NCBI GenBank assembly: GCA_002336915.1
Contig: DDET01000046.1
Coordinates: 1-41,147, forward strand
Origin: Bacteroidetes bacterium UBA1947
Lineage (GTDB): Bacteria > Bacteroidota > Bacteroidia > Chitinophagales > Chitinophagaceae
DNA: 41,147 nt
Direction: 5' to 3'
The position numbers were made by a program, and so were the translations under genes. Below the pieces are notes generated by a model. That model was not told the origin of the DNA and made no database searches. It worked only from the letters and a program-made list of their open reading frames with translations. Shown one piece after another: positions 24,943 through 34,494 of the stretch. Position 1 is the first letter of the stretch; every line of letters begins with the position of its first letter.

Positions 24943-26202
24943 TTATAAGTCCGTTTTCGGGACTTCGTTTATCATGGCTGCGGTAGCTACAGAATATACC
25001 GCATCCTCCTCTTTCTTTTTTATCCTTAACTTCTTAAGGTAATTGACCGCGGGAAACTCCGCAGCGTAATATAATACATAAGCAAAGAATACCGCAGTGA
25101 TGACACCCAAATACCAGCTGTAAAGATTGTATATATCATAAAAATGGAAACCAAGCTTGTACAGGGCCAGCTTAACCAGGAATATTGAGGCTACGTGCGT
25201 TACATATAGGGTGTAGCTGAATGTGCCTATTTTCTCCAGCCATTTTATCCTGATCTGGTATTTTAAAGAGGCGAAAATGAGGATAAAGGAAAAAAGCACC
25301 ATGATAAGATCTGTGACCTTATTGGGCTCATTTTGAAATTTGTAGGCTTTGACCACTACCATGGCCTCAAAAAGCACAAAGAGTAACCCGATACAGAGCC
25401 ATTTGTTCAGCTTAAATTTTTCAATGATGATCTCTTTATATTTATAAAAGTAAAGGCCGATAAGAAAGAACAGGTTAAAGTCAATAAAATACTGAGGCAG
25501 GTAAAATGTCAATATCTCATGGTTGAAGATCTTCACGGTCAGCGCATCATCCGTATCCAGTACCCAGGGGCCGAACCTGTAGCAGCCAAACAGGAATATC
25601 AATACCGTCAACACGCTGTATAGCCTAAACTTCCTGATGAACCAGGGGATGCTAAGGTAAAATATCACTTCGTATGGCAGAGACCAATATTGAGGGGTAA
25701 GGTAATTGCCGATGGGCATATAGAGTAAATTGAAGATGACAACCTTCAGTGATTCAAATTTGTGGAAGGCAATATCGAGCGGTACGCGTCCCTCTATAGT
25801 TTTCGCAAAGACATCGGTGGCCGTATTTTTTATTATTAGAAATACGGCGAATGCCCATAAGATACCCAATAAGTAAGGCGGATAGAGGCGCACCAGCCTG
25901 CGAACGTAGAATGCGCCTACTTTATGCTCGCCCGACAAGCTATGCGCAATTGAAAAGCCCGATAACAGAAAAAACAAGGTGACGAACTCAACACTGAGAC
26001 TGGAGTGCTGCATTACCATAATATCCAGCCACTCATACCAGCGCCATGATGCTTTTGGTTCCACTTTGGCGGCATACTCGTTGGCTGTGGTAAATAAGAA
26101 ACCGCGCGAATGGTTAAACACCACGTAAAGCGAAGCAAGACCGCGCATCCAGTCTATGATCTTGAAATTCACTTTATAAGGCTGCCTTGCAGTGTCCTGC
26201 AT
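24943..26202 (-). CDS. Acyltransferase family 3 (OafA/NodX type), copy 1
   Basis: A 419-residue multi-pass membrane acyltransferase with the same motif order as its neighbour: KIIDWMRGLASLYVVFNHSR, FVTLFFLLSGFSIAHS, RRLVRLYPPYLLGILWA, LTPQYWSLPYEVIFYLSIPW, and a late IGTFSYTLYVTHVA. It carries a longer charged C-terminal tail (LRIKKKEEDAVYS). It should decorate the polysaccharide or its lipid-linked unit with acyl groups. It starts 2 bp after the deacetylase-like gene; 15 bp separate the two acyltransferases. Confidence 0.92.
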   Translation of the reverse strand: MQDTARQPYKVNFKIIDWMRGLASLYVVFNHSRGFLFTTANEYAAKVEPKASWRWYEWLDIMVMQHSSLSVEFVTLFFLLSGFSIAHSLSGEHKVGAFYVRRLVRLYPPYLLGILWAFAVFLIIKNTATDVFAKTIEGRVPLDIAFHKFESLKVVIFNLLYMPIGNYLTPQYWSLPYEVIFYLSIPWFIRKFRLYSVLTVLIFLFGCYRFGPWVLDTDDALTVKIFNHEILTFYLPQYFIDFNLFFLIGLYFYKYKEIIIEKFKLNKWLCIGLLFVLFEAMVVVKAYKFQNEPNKVTDLIMVLFSFILIFASLKYQIRIKWLEKIGTFSYTLYVTHVASIFLVKLALYKLGFHFYDIYNLYSWYLGVITAVFFAYVLYYAAEFPAVNYLKKLRIKKKEEDAVYSVATAAMINEVPKTDL

Positions 26203-26204
26203 TA

Positions 26205-27092
26205 TTATTTTTTTAGTAGTTGTGACAAGGTTACCTTCTCCACATCATACTGCGAAACATAATCGAGGAAATCGTGCAATATGTTCTTCATTGTTCTTGT
26301 TTCATCGTATACCATAGGGTAGTTGAACTCTACGTAGTGTGTCGACAATATGAAATCGCCGTTATATTGGCGCACCATGTCAAATGCATCGGTAAGGGTA
26401 CGTAGCAATGTGCCGGGCTGCAGGGGGTAGTGATAGGGCGCTTCTGTATGCTTTGCATATTTTACTATGTAGGGGTAATCACTTTCTCTATGCAGCAGCT
26501 TGAACGTGAGCTGCTTGCCGATATTCACGATGCCGCTAATGTCTTTTTGTTTTTTGATGAAGCTCAGGCCGCCACCGCATATATTCAGGCCTGCTTCCAA
26601 TACAGCCTTATATCCTTTTGTAGATAGAAGATTTTGAGGCGGCGTAAAAACGGTAATGGGATAATTGAATATTTTACCGAGATGCTTCACTTCAGCTTTG
26701 ATCGCCTCACTTTGGTCCCTGTTTGTATAGAACTCCGCGCCGCGTACATAGTTATTGACCATGTCACCAGGTAGCACATTATCCTCGTTCCGGTGGTGGA
26801 TGGCATGAAAGCCAATGTCCACTTTGCCTTCTCTTATTTTTTCGCGCAGGTAGCTTACTAGTTCCTGGTTATCTTCTATGGGGTATATGGTATCATCTTT
26901 GGTCCATGCATCCCAGTCGGTATTTTGCTTGTCCTGGTATATCTGGTGTACCCATTTTGCCCAGTTGCCCTTTACTTTCGAGATCAGGCACAATGTCACA
27001 GGCGCCTCGTCCCATATATCATGGTAGCAGGCCTCCAGCTCCTCCGGAGTTGTGAAAAAATTAGTGTCATCATCCCTTATAGCAAAGCGCAT
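26205..27092 (-). CDS. Polysaccharide deacetylase-like protein (atypical CE4 fold)
   Basis: A 295-residue protein without signal peptide. The start MRFAIRDDDTNFF places an acidic triplet (Asp7-9) where CE4 motif 1 is expected. VDIGFHAIHH supplies His96 and His100 as an HxxxH metal site, and VFTPPQNLLS resembles motif 3. The C-terminal part has FILSTHYVEFNYP, where a His may complete the active site. It is probably a metal-dependent hydrolase acting on an acylated glycan, inside an operon that also encodes two acyltransferases. It is divergent from standard NodB enzymes; substrate and even activity are uncertain. Confidence 0.7.
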   Translation of the reverse strand: MRFAIRDDDTNFFTTPEELEACYHDIWDEAPVTLCLISKVKGNWAKWVHQIYQDKQNTDWDAWTKDDTIYPIEDNQELVSYLREKIREGKVDIGFHAIHHRNEDNVLPGDMVNNYVRGAEFYTNRDQSEAIKAEVKHLGKIFNYPITVFTPPQNLLSTKGYKAVLEAGLNICGGGLSFIKKQKDISGIVNIGKQLTFKLLHRESDYPYIVKYAKHTEAPYHYPLQPGTLLRTLTDAFDMVRQYNGDFILSTHYVEFNYPMVYDETRTMKNILHDFLDYVSQYDVEKVTLSQLLKK

Positions 27093-27135
27093 GATCGTTT
27101 ATTAATAAGCTCTTACAAATTAATGATATTTATTT

Positions 27136-27924
27136 TTATTCACCCAGTTTTATGTTCTTATAATTCTGCGCAAAGTTCATTCGTTTCTTTTTTATCAGCG
27201 TACTGATAACAGGCAGGTTCATATTCAAAGCTTTTTCTACCAGTTTTTTGCCCAATGCCTCTACTTTGTTCCTGGTATAGCCTATTTCCGAGCCGAACTG
27301 TGCATTCTCAGTTACAGGCATCGGGTACAAGCAATCTACACCTTCTATTACACCTTCCTTATGGTACACTATCCAGGAGTCGGCCTGGCATATGAGTTTG
27401 GGTGTATGAAAATCAAGTATTCGTTTGGCGGTGTTTTTGGATAAGATGTAAGCTGCTGCTCTGCCTATGCCGTGCACTTCTTCAGGGGCACATAAAAAAT
27501 AATCGCCGGCCGATCCTGTTATTTTTTGTTCCGGTTTTATTTTGTTCAGCACCAGGGAGTTTTCCCGGCACCAGTAGTAGGTAAGTAAGGTTATATGCTT
27601 ATCGTTAAGTGCCGGTTTCATTTTATCCAGCATTTCTTTAAGCCTGTTATCCGTTAGCAGCACATCGTCCTCCAGCACCAGTGCGTATTCGTCGCTGCTT
27701 TCCTGCATGGCCTTGTACACCTTGCAGTGCGACAGCATACAACCAGCTTGTGACTTGGTGAACTCGCCGGGTATTGATATGATATCATTCAGTTCTTCGT
27801 CGCTCATTACACGGCCATCCACTGCTCCTATTATTTCATAACTAAGCCCAAGCCGGTTGAGTTGCTTTTGGATAGCGACCCTGCGGCTCTTACTTCGTTC
27901 CATATTTATAACATACACCTTCAT
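27136..27924 (-). CDS. Glycosyltransferase family 25 (LPS biosynthesis type)
   Basis: A 262-residue enzyme. MKVYVINMERSKSRR is the family N-terminus. IGAVDGRVMSDEE, then KSQAGCMLSHCKVYKAMQES, and YALVLEDDVLL with the EDD metal site are the diagnostic GT25 blocks. A later AAAYILSKNTAKRIL segment is also typical. GT25 members transfer galactose or similar sugars in lipooligosaccharide synthesis; the sugar here is unknown. It lies 6 bp after the GT4 gene upstream. 43 bp separate it from the deacetylase-like gene. Confidence 0.92.
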   Translation of the reverse strand: MKVYVINMERSKSRRVAIQKQLNRLGLSYEIIGAVDGRVMSDEELNDIISIPGEFTKSQAGCMLSHCKVYKAMQESSDEYALVLEDDVLLTDNRLKEMLDKMKPALNDKHITLLTYYWCRENSLVLNKIKPEQKITGSAGDYFLCAPEEVHGIGRAAAYILSKNTAKRILDFHTPKLICQADSWIVYHKEGVIEGVDCLYPMPVTENAQFGSEIGYTRNKVEALGKKLVEKALNMNLPVISTLIKKKRMNFAQNYKNIKLGE

Positions 27925-27930
27925 TAGCTA

Positions 27931-29136
27931 TCAGTTTGCTATTCCCGCAATGGCTTTTACGTATAGGTCCAGGTATTTGTCTGCACATTCTTCCATATCA
28001 AACTGCCTGAAGCACACGGCTGTGTTAGCAGTATGTTCTGCATACAGGTTTTTGTCGTCCAGGTATTGCTGCATGGCATTTGCCAGTAGGCCGGCATCTA
28101 TTTTGTTGTCTTGTATTGGTATCACTACCCCCGCTTCTTTACCATCTTTTTGCAGCATGTTCCTTATCTCTCCCGCGTCCGACGCTATTACAGGTTTACT
28201 GCAGCAGAGGTATTCTATCACCGCTGTTGGCAGGCTTTCCGAGGCGTAGGTGCTGGGTAGCAGGCCTGCGTCGCAGATATTTATCCATTCCAGCGGCTCA
28301 TTACTATGGCCTGTGAAGTGGATGTTTTTTTGCTGGGCGTATTTTTGTTTCAGGCCTTCGAGGTATTCACCTCCCCCCACCAATATAAGGTGTGTATTTT
28401 CCTTATTCAATTTGATGAATGCCTCGATGCTTGTTTCCCACCCCTTTTCAGGTATCCCGCGCGACATCATCCCGAACACAAATCCTGACGCAGGTATGCC
28501 CAGTTGTTCCCTGAGTTTTTTATCAGGGAAAGAGGATTGAGCAGGATACCCATTATATATCTTACTGATCTTGCCCTCCGTTTCAGCCGGAAAGTTGGTC
28601 TTGAAAAACTCAATTTGCTTGTCTGATATGCAGGCTATCTTATCGAGGTTCTTTAGGCTGAATCTTGCCTTTTGCTCATAGTCCAATATCGGTATGGCCT
28701 CGCCCTTTTGCTTTTTGTGAAAGAACTGCAGGTAGTCACCATGTATGGTGCTAACTACCGGTACATCCATAGCCTCACCTGCCTGCACGCATATACGGTC
28801 CACCTTCAGGAGATTACTGTGTATGATATCTGTGCTACCTGCCTGCATTAGTTTTATCAAAGCGCCCTTTATATACTTCTTCTGTATGTTCCTGTTTATT
28901 TTCAGGCGGAAAAACAGCCCGTCTATTTTACGCGCCAGCCAGGGCATACGCATATGGGGCCATATTATTTGTACATTGGGTGCAAGCGTCCTATGTAATG
29001 TTTTATTAAAGTTGTTCTTGTAAAAAGCATAAACAATAACCCTGTTACCCCGGTCCTCAAGGGCTTTGGCAAGGCGTAGTACAAATGTTTCCGCTCCCCC
29101 CGGTGCTATTACTTCTATGGCCAGTACTATATTCAT
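27931..29136 (-). CDS. Glycosyltransferase family 4
   Basis: A 401-residue GT-B enzyme. It starts MNIVLAIEVIAPGGAETFVL, with the GGAE loop. VSTIHGDYLQFFH is the acceptor-side His region. FGMMSRGIPEKGWETSIEAF and LILVGGGEYLEGLK begin the C-terminal domain, and LPSTYASESLPTAVIEYLCC is the E-x7-E donor site. Part of the polysaccharide operon; specificity unknown. Confidence 0.9.
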   Translation of the reverse strand: MNIVLAIEVIAPGGAETFVLRLAKALEDRGNRVIVYAFYKNNFNKTLHRTLAPNVQIIWPHMRMPWLARKIDGLFFRLKINRNIQKKYIKGALIKLMQAGSTDIIHSNLLKVDRICVQAGEAMDVPVVSTIHGDYLQFFHKKQKGEAIPILDYEQKARFSLKNLDKIACISDKQIEFFKTNFPAETEGKISKIYNGYPAQSSFPDKKLREQLGIPASGFVFGMMSRGIPEKGWETSIEAFIKLNKENTHLILVGGGEYLEGLKQKYAQQKNIHFTGHSNEPLEWINICDAGLLPSTYASESLPTAVIEYLCCSKPVIASDAGEIRNMLQKDGKEAGVVIPIQDNKIDAGLLANAMQQYLDDKNLYAEHTANTAVCFRQFDMEECADKYLDLYVKAIAGIAN

Positions 29137-29173
29137 TTTATGGCGATCTTAATCCTGATTTATATGGTTCGGT

Positions 29174-30109
29174 TTATTTCAAATATCTATACCTTAAATA
29201 ATATGCCAGCGTGGCATATGTGCTCTTATTTATTAAACTCAGCTTTATTGATCTTTTCAGGAATGTTTTAGCTTCTTCCCAGTTTTTATTATCTATCGCC
29301 TTGGCAGCCACTATCCTGTATTTTTCAGCCATTAGGTTATTGTCCTTGAACAGTCCTGCCTCGTATGCCTTCATTTTGTCCGCTTCATTTTTTTCCAGCC
29401 AGTCGGTGCCCGTCGCTTTTCGCTGTGTGAACAGTTCCTTCAGTATATCGTCGGCAATAAGCTTCCTGGGGTTGTCATGTACATTGGTCATTGAAGCAGG
29501 GTGTACACGATAGTAGTACAGCGGCTCCTTAATAAAATAGATCGGGTACTTGCTGTTTACCCGGTAGCTATAATAGTTATCGTCGCCGTATATACCGTTA
29601 AAGTATTCCGAAAATAGACCGAACTCTTCGATGATCTCCTTCCTGAACATCATCCCGGGGTACCAGAATGGATAAGGCCTCATTGGTTTTTCGATAATAA
29701 AGTCCCCGGTGTAGTTGACCGTTTCAAGTACCTGCCCGAGTGTATCGATAGTGCTGTAGTTGGTACTGCATATTTGTATTTCAGGATGCGCTTCAAATAT
29801 CGCTACCTGTTTTTCTATCCTGTCTGTTGGGCATGTGTCGTCCGCATCAAGTTGTGTCAATAGCTCGCCGGTTGCGAGTGCGAAAATCGCATTTTTGTTC
29901 CTTATGTAGCCAAGATTAGTACTATGCGACACCAGCTTTATCCGCTTGTCGCCAAGATATTTTGTGACAAGGGCTATTGTATTATCTGTTGAATGATCAT
30001 CTCCAATGATAAGCTCCCAATTGGTATAGGTCTGTGCAATGATGCTCTCTATTGCCTCTTCAATATAGAGCGCAGCATTATAAGCACACATCATAATGCT
30101 TACTTTCAT
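29174..30109 (-). CDS. Glycosyltransferase family 2
   Basis: A 311-residue GT-A enzyme, inverting type. MKVSIMMCAYNAALYIEEAI and TNWELIIGDDHSTDNT form the nucleotide-binding half. LLTQLDADD carries the DxD metal site. FWYPGMMFRKEIIEEFG, IYGDDNYYSYRV (catalytic ED-like region) and YYYRVHPASMT complete the core. A helical tail of about 80 residues follows. The frame opens at a GTG at 30133; the ATG at 30107-30109 fits the family start and avoids an eight-residue extension. 37 bp lie between it and each neighbouring gene. Confidence 0.9.
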   Translation of the reverse strand: MKVSIMMCAYNAALYIEEAIESIIAQTYTNWELIIGDDHSTDNTIALVTKYLGDKRIKLVSHSTNLGYIRNKNAIFALATGELLTQLDADDTCPTDRIEKQVAIFEAHPEIQICSTNYSTIDTLGQVLETVNYTGDFIIEKPMRPYPFWYPGMMFRKEIIEEFGLFSEYFNGIYGDDNYYSYRVNSKYPIYFIKEPLYYYRVHPASMTNVHDNPRKLIADDILKELFTQRKATGTDWLEKNEADKMKAYEAGLFKDNNLMAEKYRIVAAKAIDNKNWEEAKTFLKRSIKLSLINKSTYATLAYYLRYRYLK

Positions 30110-30146
30110 GCTATGCCTTTGAGGGTCTGTCACAATAGAGCTGCTT

Positions 30147-31919
30147 TTACTGGTTGGTTTGTGCTACGAGGTCCTCATACGAAAGGCTGGCTTTGATTTG
30201 GCCTTTGTCCAGTTCATATATCTTGTCGCAATATTTTAATGATGTATACCTGTGTGCAATGATCACGATAGTAAGGTGGGCGTGCCCCAGTTGCTGGATG
30301 GCATTCGTGATGTCTTCTTCCGTTTTCGAATCCAGCGAAGATGTTGCCTCGTCAAATATCAGCAATGCCGCTCCCTTATATATAGCGCGCGCTATTGCTA
30401 TTCGCTGCTTCTGCCCGCCCGAGAGGTTATTGCCGCGTTCATTCAGTTTTGTGTATAAGCCCTCAGGTAGCTCTTTCACCAGCTCGTCCAGGCTGGCAAG
30501 TTGTACAGCCCTTTTCGCCTTTTCAAGGTCTATGCTTTCGTTGGTTTCACCCAGCGCTATGTTTTCAAGCAGGGTAGTATTCATAATGAATACCTCCTGC
30601 CGAACATAACCTATTATCTTCCACCAGTCGCTTACATTCTCCCTGTTCAGTTCTTTATTGTCTATAAGTATCCTGCCTTCCGTCGGCTGCAGGAAGCCCA
30701 ATATGTTATTGATAAGTGTAGATTTCCCGGCACCCGATTTGCCAATTATACCTATTTTATCTCCCTTCTTTATCTCGAGCCTGCAGTTCTCTACTACATA
30801 TTTTGTTGCGTCAGGGTAGCGGTACGATACATTGTCAAATACTATTTTATCATTGAAGTGTAAAGGCACGCGCGCCGACTTCTCCTTTTCATCGCCTTCA
30901 ACATTCATAAAATCCGGATCCTGGAAGATAAACTCAGTAGAGTTAAGATTGTTTATAGCGATCACGAACCTGTTCACAGACGGTATACAACGATAGGCAA
31001 CGATGGCGAACAAGCTGATAATGCTCACGAGCTTTTCGGTATCCTTCAGTACATAGACACCGTACAGCAATATCACTATAATACCTAAAAAAGTGGCCAC
31101 TTCAATTACACGGGTAGGTATGAACAGCATGAAATCCATCTTGCCCTGCTGTACGCTGAATTTTTTGGCAAATTCTTTAAACCGGTTCTTGAAGGTGTTT
31201 TCGGTTCCGGCTATTTTGATATCCGTGTAGCCAAAGATCATTTCCTGCGCGCTGGCATACAGGTTTATCCCATTGGTGTTCTTTTCAGTGCCGGCTGTTT
31301 TTATCATGTTCTTTACCCGCGCATAGAAGTAGCCCATTGTAGGCAACAGTACACCTATTAGTATCATGAACAATTGCCAGTTCGCCATACATACCAGGAT
31401 GGTAATAAGCGTAAAGACTATAGATTCGTTTATCAGGATTATGGTGGAGATGGTCGCATTGCTGCACAGGCTCACCTGCAGGCCGGTAAGTTTGCTCACC
31501 AGCTCATTTGATGTGTTCTTTTGCAGGTCCAGCAACGAACGGCTGTACACTTTTTCCAGCACGTTCATCGAGGAGCTTACGTACAGGTTCTCTACAAACT
31601 TTACCTGCAGGTAGTTGATATACAGGCCGAATAAATTCTTTGCTATGATGAGCACAAAAAATGCACCTGCAGAAATAAGCAATAGTTGCTCTTTGTTGAA
31701 GCCCGCAAGAAATGGCACCAGGCGTATGATCGTATTGTACGACTTTTCCGAAAGCACAAGGCTCACTACAGGTATTACTGCCGTAAGGCCAAGCAGATCA
31801 GAGATGGAACTTAAAAAAGTAAAGAAGACAAGCCAGCCGAAAGACTTTTTTTGTTTCCGGTTGAAGATGTTATAGAGTTTATTAATTGTAGATAACGCTG
31901 TTGTCCCTCTGAATTTCAT
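30147..31919 (-). CDS. ABC transporter, fused membrane and ATPase domains (MsbA/PglK-type lipid-linked glycan exporter)
   Basis: A 590-residue type IV half-transporter that should act as a homodimer. Six transmembrane helices occupy about residues 28-330. The ATPase domain has Walker A 393-400 (GKSGAGKS), the Q loop near YVRQEVF, the signature LSGGQKQR at about 499, Walker B LLIFDEATSSLD at about 519, and the switch His in IIAHR. Within a polysaccharide operon lacking Wzx, it is the natural candidate to flip the lipid-linked oligosaccharide across the inner membrane, as PglK does, or a lipid. The TTG directly before the ATG is not used as start. Confidence 0.9.
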   Translation of the reverse strand: MKFRGTTALSTINKLYNIFNRKQKKSFGWLVFFTFLSSISDLLGLTAVIPVVSLVLSEKSYNTIIRLVPFLAGFNKEQLLLISAGAFFVLIIAKNLFGLYINYLQVKFVENLYVSSSMNVLEKVYSRSLLDLQKNTSNELVSKLTGLQVSLCSNATISTIILINESIVFTLITILVCMANWQLFMILIGVLLPTMGYFYARVKNMIKTAGTEKNTNGINLYASAQEMIFGYTDIKIAGTENTFKNRFKEFAKKFSVQQGKMDFMLFIPTRVIEVATFLGIIVILLYGVYVLKDTEKLVSIISLFAIVAYRCIPSVNRFVIAINNLNSTEFIFQDPDFMNVEGDEKEKSARVPLHFNDKIVFDNVSYRYPDATKYVVENCRLEIKKGDKIGIIGKSGAGKSTLINNILGFLQPTEGRILIDNKELNRENVSDWWKIIGYVRQEVFIMNTTLLENIALGETNESIDLEKAKRAVQLASLDELVKELPEGLYTKLNERGNNLSGGQKQRIAIARAIYKGAALLIFDEATSSLDSKTEEDITNAIQQLGHAHLTIVIIAHRYTSLKYCDKIYELDKGQIKASLSYEDLVAQTNQ

Positions 31920-32030
31920 CAATTCAATAAAATATTAAAATGTAAAACTATCCAAATCCTCTTAATAAATGGATATATCCCCTGTTATTGATTTGTAAAT
32001 CTAAAACTTATAAACACTAGTAAAATAAGG

Positions 32031-34466
32031 TCATTTCATGAAGAAACCGGCAAGAGATTTTTTCTTTTTCTTCTTTGCTTTCGGGTTTTCTTCATAGTAG
32101 CCGGAGCCTGTATTTCCATAGCCCTGTCCATAGCTGTAGCCGTAGCCATAACCCTGGCCATAGCCATAACCATATTTTTTCAGGTATTCAACTCCGTTGA
32201 ATAGTATTGCCGGGTTCTGGATCTTACCGTCTTTGTGCAATACATCAAACATGCGCACCTGGTCTTTAATGGTGTACGACTGGCGCACCACGAACAGGTT
32301 AATGCCCGCATACTGCGAAAGTATAAGCGCATCCGAGACCATGCCGATAGGCGCAGTATCTATGATCACTACGTCAAACATTTCCTGCAGTTCATTCAGC
32401 AGTTTTCGCGTAGTGGGAAGCACAAGTAATTCACCGGGGTTAGGCGGTATCGGCCCGCAATTGGCTATATAAAGGTTCTCGTGTACGCCCGATGATTTAA
32501 TTACACCATCCAGCTCTACCATGCCCGCGAGGTAGCCGCTTATGCCGCCTTCATTGCTCAGGCCCAGGTATGCTGATATCTTAGGTTTACGAAGGTCAAA
32601 CTCCATGATGATCACGCGCTTTTTGGCAAGTGTCATGGTTATGCCCAGGTTGATGGATATAAACGATTTACCCTCGCCGCTGGTGCTCGATGTGATCATG
32701 AATACCCTGCTGTTCTGTGCCGCCGACATGAATTCGAGGTTAGCGCGTACCAGGCGGAACTGTTCCGCAACGCCTGTGCGTACATGAGGCCCTACTACAA
32801 TCGTGTTTTCCCTGTTCTCAGTTCCCTCCACGCGGCTTATGGTGCCGACCACAGGTATCGTAGTCAATGATTCTATATCGTTCTCATTGATCACTTTATT
32901 GTTCAGTAGTTCTCTTGTTATTAGTATGCTGGATGGTATCAGCAGGCCTAAAAGGAAAGCTATCGCATACACGTTCTTTCTTATAGGGCTTATCGGCGCA
33001 CCTGATGAAAACGGCACTACAACCACTTTCGATTTGTTGGTAGCGGCAAATACCGAAATTTCATTTTCCACACCTTTTTGGTACAGCAGCAGGTATATGC
33101 TTTGTACTACATCATAGCCGCGTTTTACGTCTTTGATGTTACGGTCCACGGTGGGCACATTCCTAATCTTGCTGGTGAATTCCGCCGCGTTGCGCGATGT
33201 ATTCTCCATACTGATGTTCAGGGAGCTTATTACCCTGTCACATGCATCCGATATGCGTTTTCTTAAAGAGGCCAGTTCACTTTGCGTCTGCAGCAGGTAT
33301 GGGTTCGATGGCCCCAGGTTCTTTTGCTGGCTCTCCAGCTGTTGTACACCGGTATTGTATTTGCCTATCAGCTCTGCCAGGAAGGGATCTTCCACGCCTA
33401 TGCCCGCTACCACTGTATTCTGGTTCAGCATAATGCTGTGCTTCAGGTTTGCAAGCGATTGTTTTTGGGTCAGCAGTTGGTTCAGTTTCTGTTCCGAGGT
33501 ACTACGTTCACTCAGGTAAGCACTGGTCTGTTCCAGTGGCTCTACTATATCATTATCCAGCTTTATGCCTTCTTCTATCGAGTCCATCGACTTAAGGTCC
33601 TGTATCATTGTGGCCTTACGTTCGTTGATGAATTCACGTGTTTTTTGCGCAGCGTAGTTTATATTCTCCAGTTCTTTTTTCTGGTAAAAGGAGATAAGCA
33701 CGTTTAGAAAGTCGACACCACGCTGAGGTATGTTGTCGACGTATGCCAGGTCCAGCAAGCTGGTGCGGCCATCGCTTGGGTACACATTGAATCCGTGCAA
33801 TACCCGCGCATTCGTAACCGCAGGGTTCTCTATTTTTACTATGAATTCCGTACCCTGCAGGTAACCTCTGTTAACAAGAGGCCCTGTCCTGTATAATATC
33901 TTAAAGCGTCCGAAAGATCTTTTTGTCCATGAATCATATAGTATACGCTCGCTCACATTATCATGCTTCATTTCAAACTGCCCTTCCACTACCTGCTTAA
34001 TAATAAATTCGGATTTGTTCCCTTTAAATCCGCCCGAGTCAAATACTACCCTGATGGGGCACTCGTTATATACTTCCGTTTCCTTTACACGGCCCACGGC
34101 CCAGTAACGTATATTCAGGTCCAGTGAGTCAACTACTCTCGCTATAAGATCCTGCGATTGCAGGATGAACATTTCATTATACAGGTTGGTAGAAGCGGCA
34201 CCATTGCCTTTGTCAGGGTCCAGTTTACTCAATACGCTGCTGGCGCCTGTTTCCGGGTTCTCATCAATAAGCACCGAGCTTTTTACCGAGTACTGGGGTG
34301 TGGTGTAACGCAGGTATAGAAAGCCCGCGGTAAGCGTAATGGTTATCGACAGTACAAACCAATACCAATTGCTCAGTATCGATCCAAGCAGGCGCTTGAA
34401 ATCAAAGGATGAATTAAATTGCTTTAATATCCTTTCTGAAAATTGTTGCTGGTTATTGTTTTCCAT
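32031..34466 (-). CDS. Wzc-like polysaccharide co-polymerase / BY-kinase
   Basis: An 811-residue inner-membrane protein that controls chain length and assembly of exported polysaccharide. The first helix is at about 34-52, followed by the periplasmic Wzz domain, long coiled coils (about 260-420) and the second helix near residue 505 (NVYAIAFLLGLLIPSSILI). The cytoplasmic kinase domain has Walker A ITSSTSGEGKS (Lys600), Walker A' VIIMEFDLRKP and Walker B VVIIDTAPIG. After VEYLKK comes a Gly/Tyr-rich tail (about 765-791) with ten tyrosines, then a lysine cluster. The tail is the expected autophosphorylation site. It follows the Wza-like gene by 28 bp. Confidence 0.95.
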   Translation of the reverse strand: MENNNQQQFSERILKQFNSSFDFKRLLGSILSNWYWFVLSITITLTAGFLYLRYTTPQYSVKSSVLIDENPETGASSVLSKLDPDKGNGAASTNLYNEMFILQSQDLIARVVDSLDLNIRYWAVGRVKETEVYNECPIRVVFDSGGFKGNKSEFIIKQVVEGQFEMKHDNVSERILYDSWTKRSFGRFKILYRTGPLVNRGYLQGTEFIVKIENPAVTNARVLHGFNVYPSDGRTSLLDLAYVDNIPQRGVDFLNVLISFYQKKELENINYAAQKTREFINERKATMIQDLKSMDSIEEGIKLDNDIVEPLEQTSAYLSERSTSEQKLNQLLTQKQSLANLKHSIMLNQNTVVAGIGVEDPFLAELIGKYNTGVQQLESQQKNLGPSNPYLLQTQSELASLRKRISDACDRVISSLNISMENTSRNAAEFTSKIRNVPTVDRNIKDVKRGYDVVQSIYLLLYQKGVENEISVFAATNKSKVVVVPFSSGAPISPIRKNVYAIAFLLGLLIPSSILITRELLNNKVINENDIESLTTIPVVGTISRVEGTENRENTIVVGPHVRTGVAEQFRLVRANLEFMSAAQNSRVFMITSSTSGEGKSFISINLGITMTLAKKRVIIMEFDLRKPKISAYLGLSNEGGISGYLAGMVELDGVIKSSGVHENLYIANCGPIPPNPGELLVLPTTRKLLNELQEMFDVVIIDTAPIGMVSDALILSQYAGINLFVVRQSYTIKDQVRMFDVLHKDGKIQNPAILFNGVEYLKKYGYGYGQGYGYGYSYGQGYGNTGSGYYEENPKAKKKKKKSLAGFFMK

Positions 34467-34494
34467 GGAGCGTTGGCTCTATCTCGTTTTTTGT

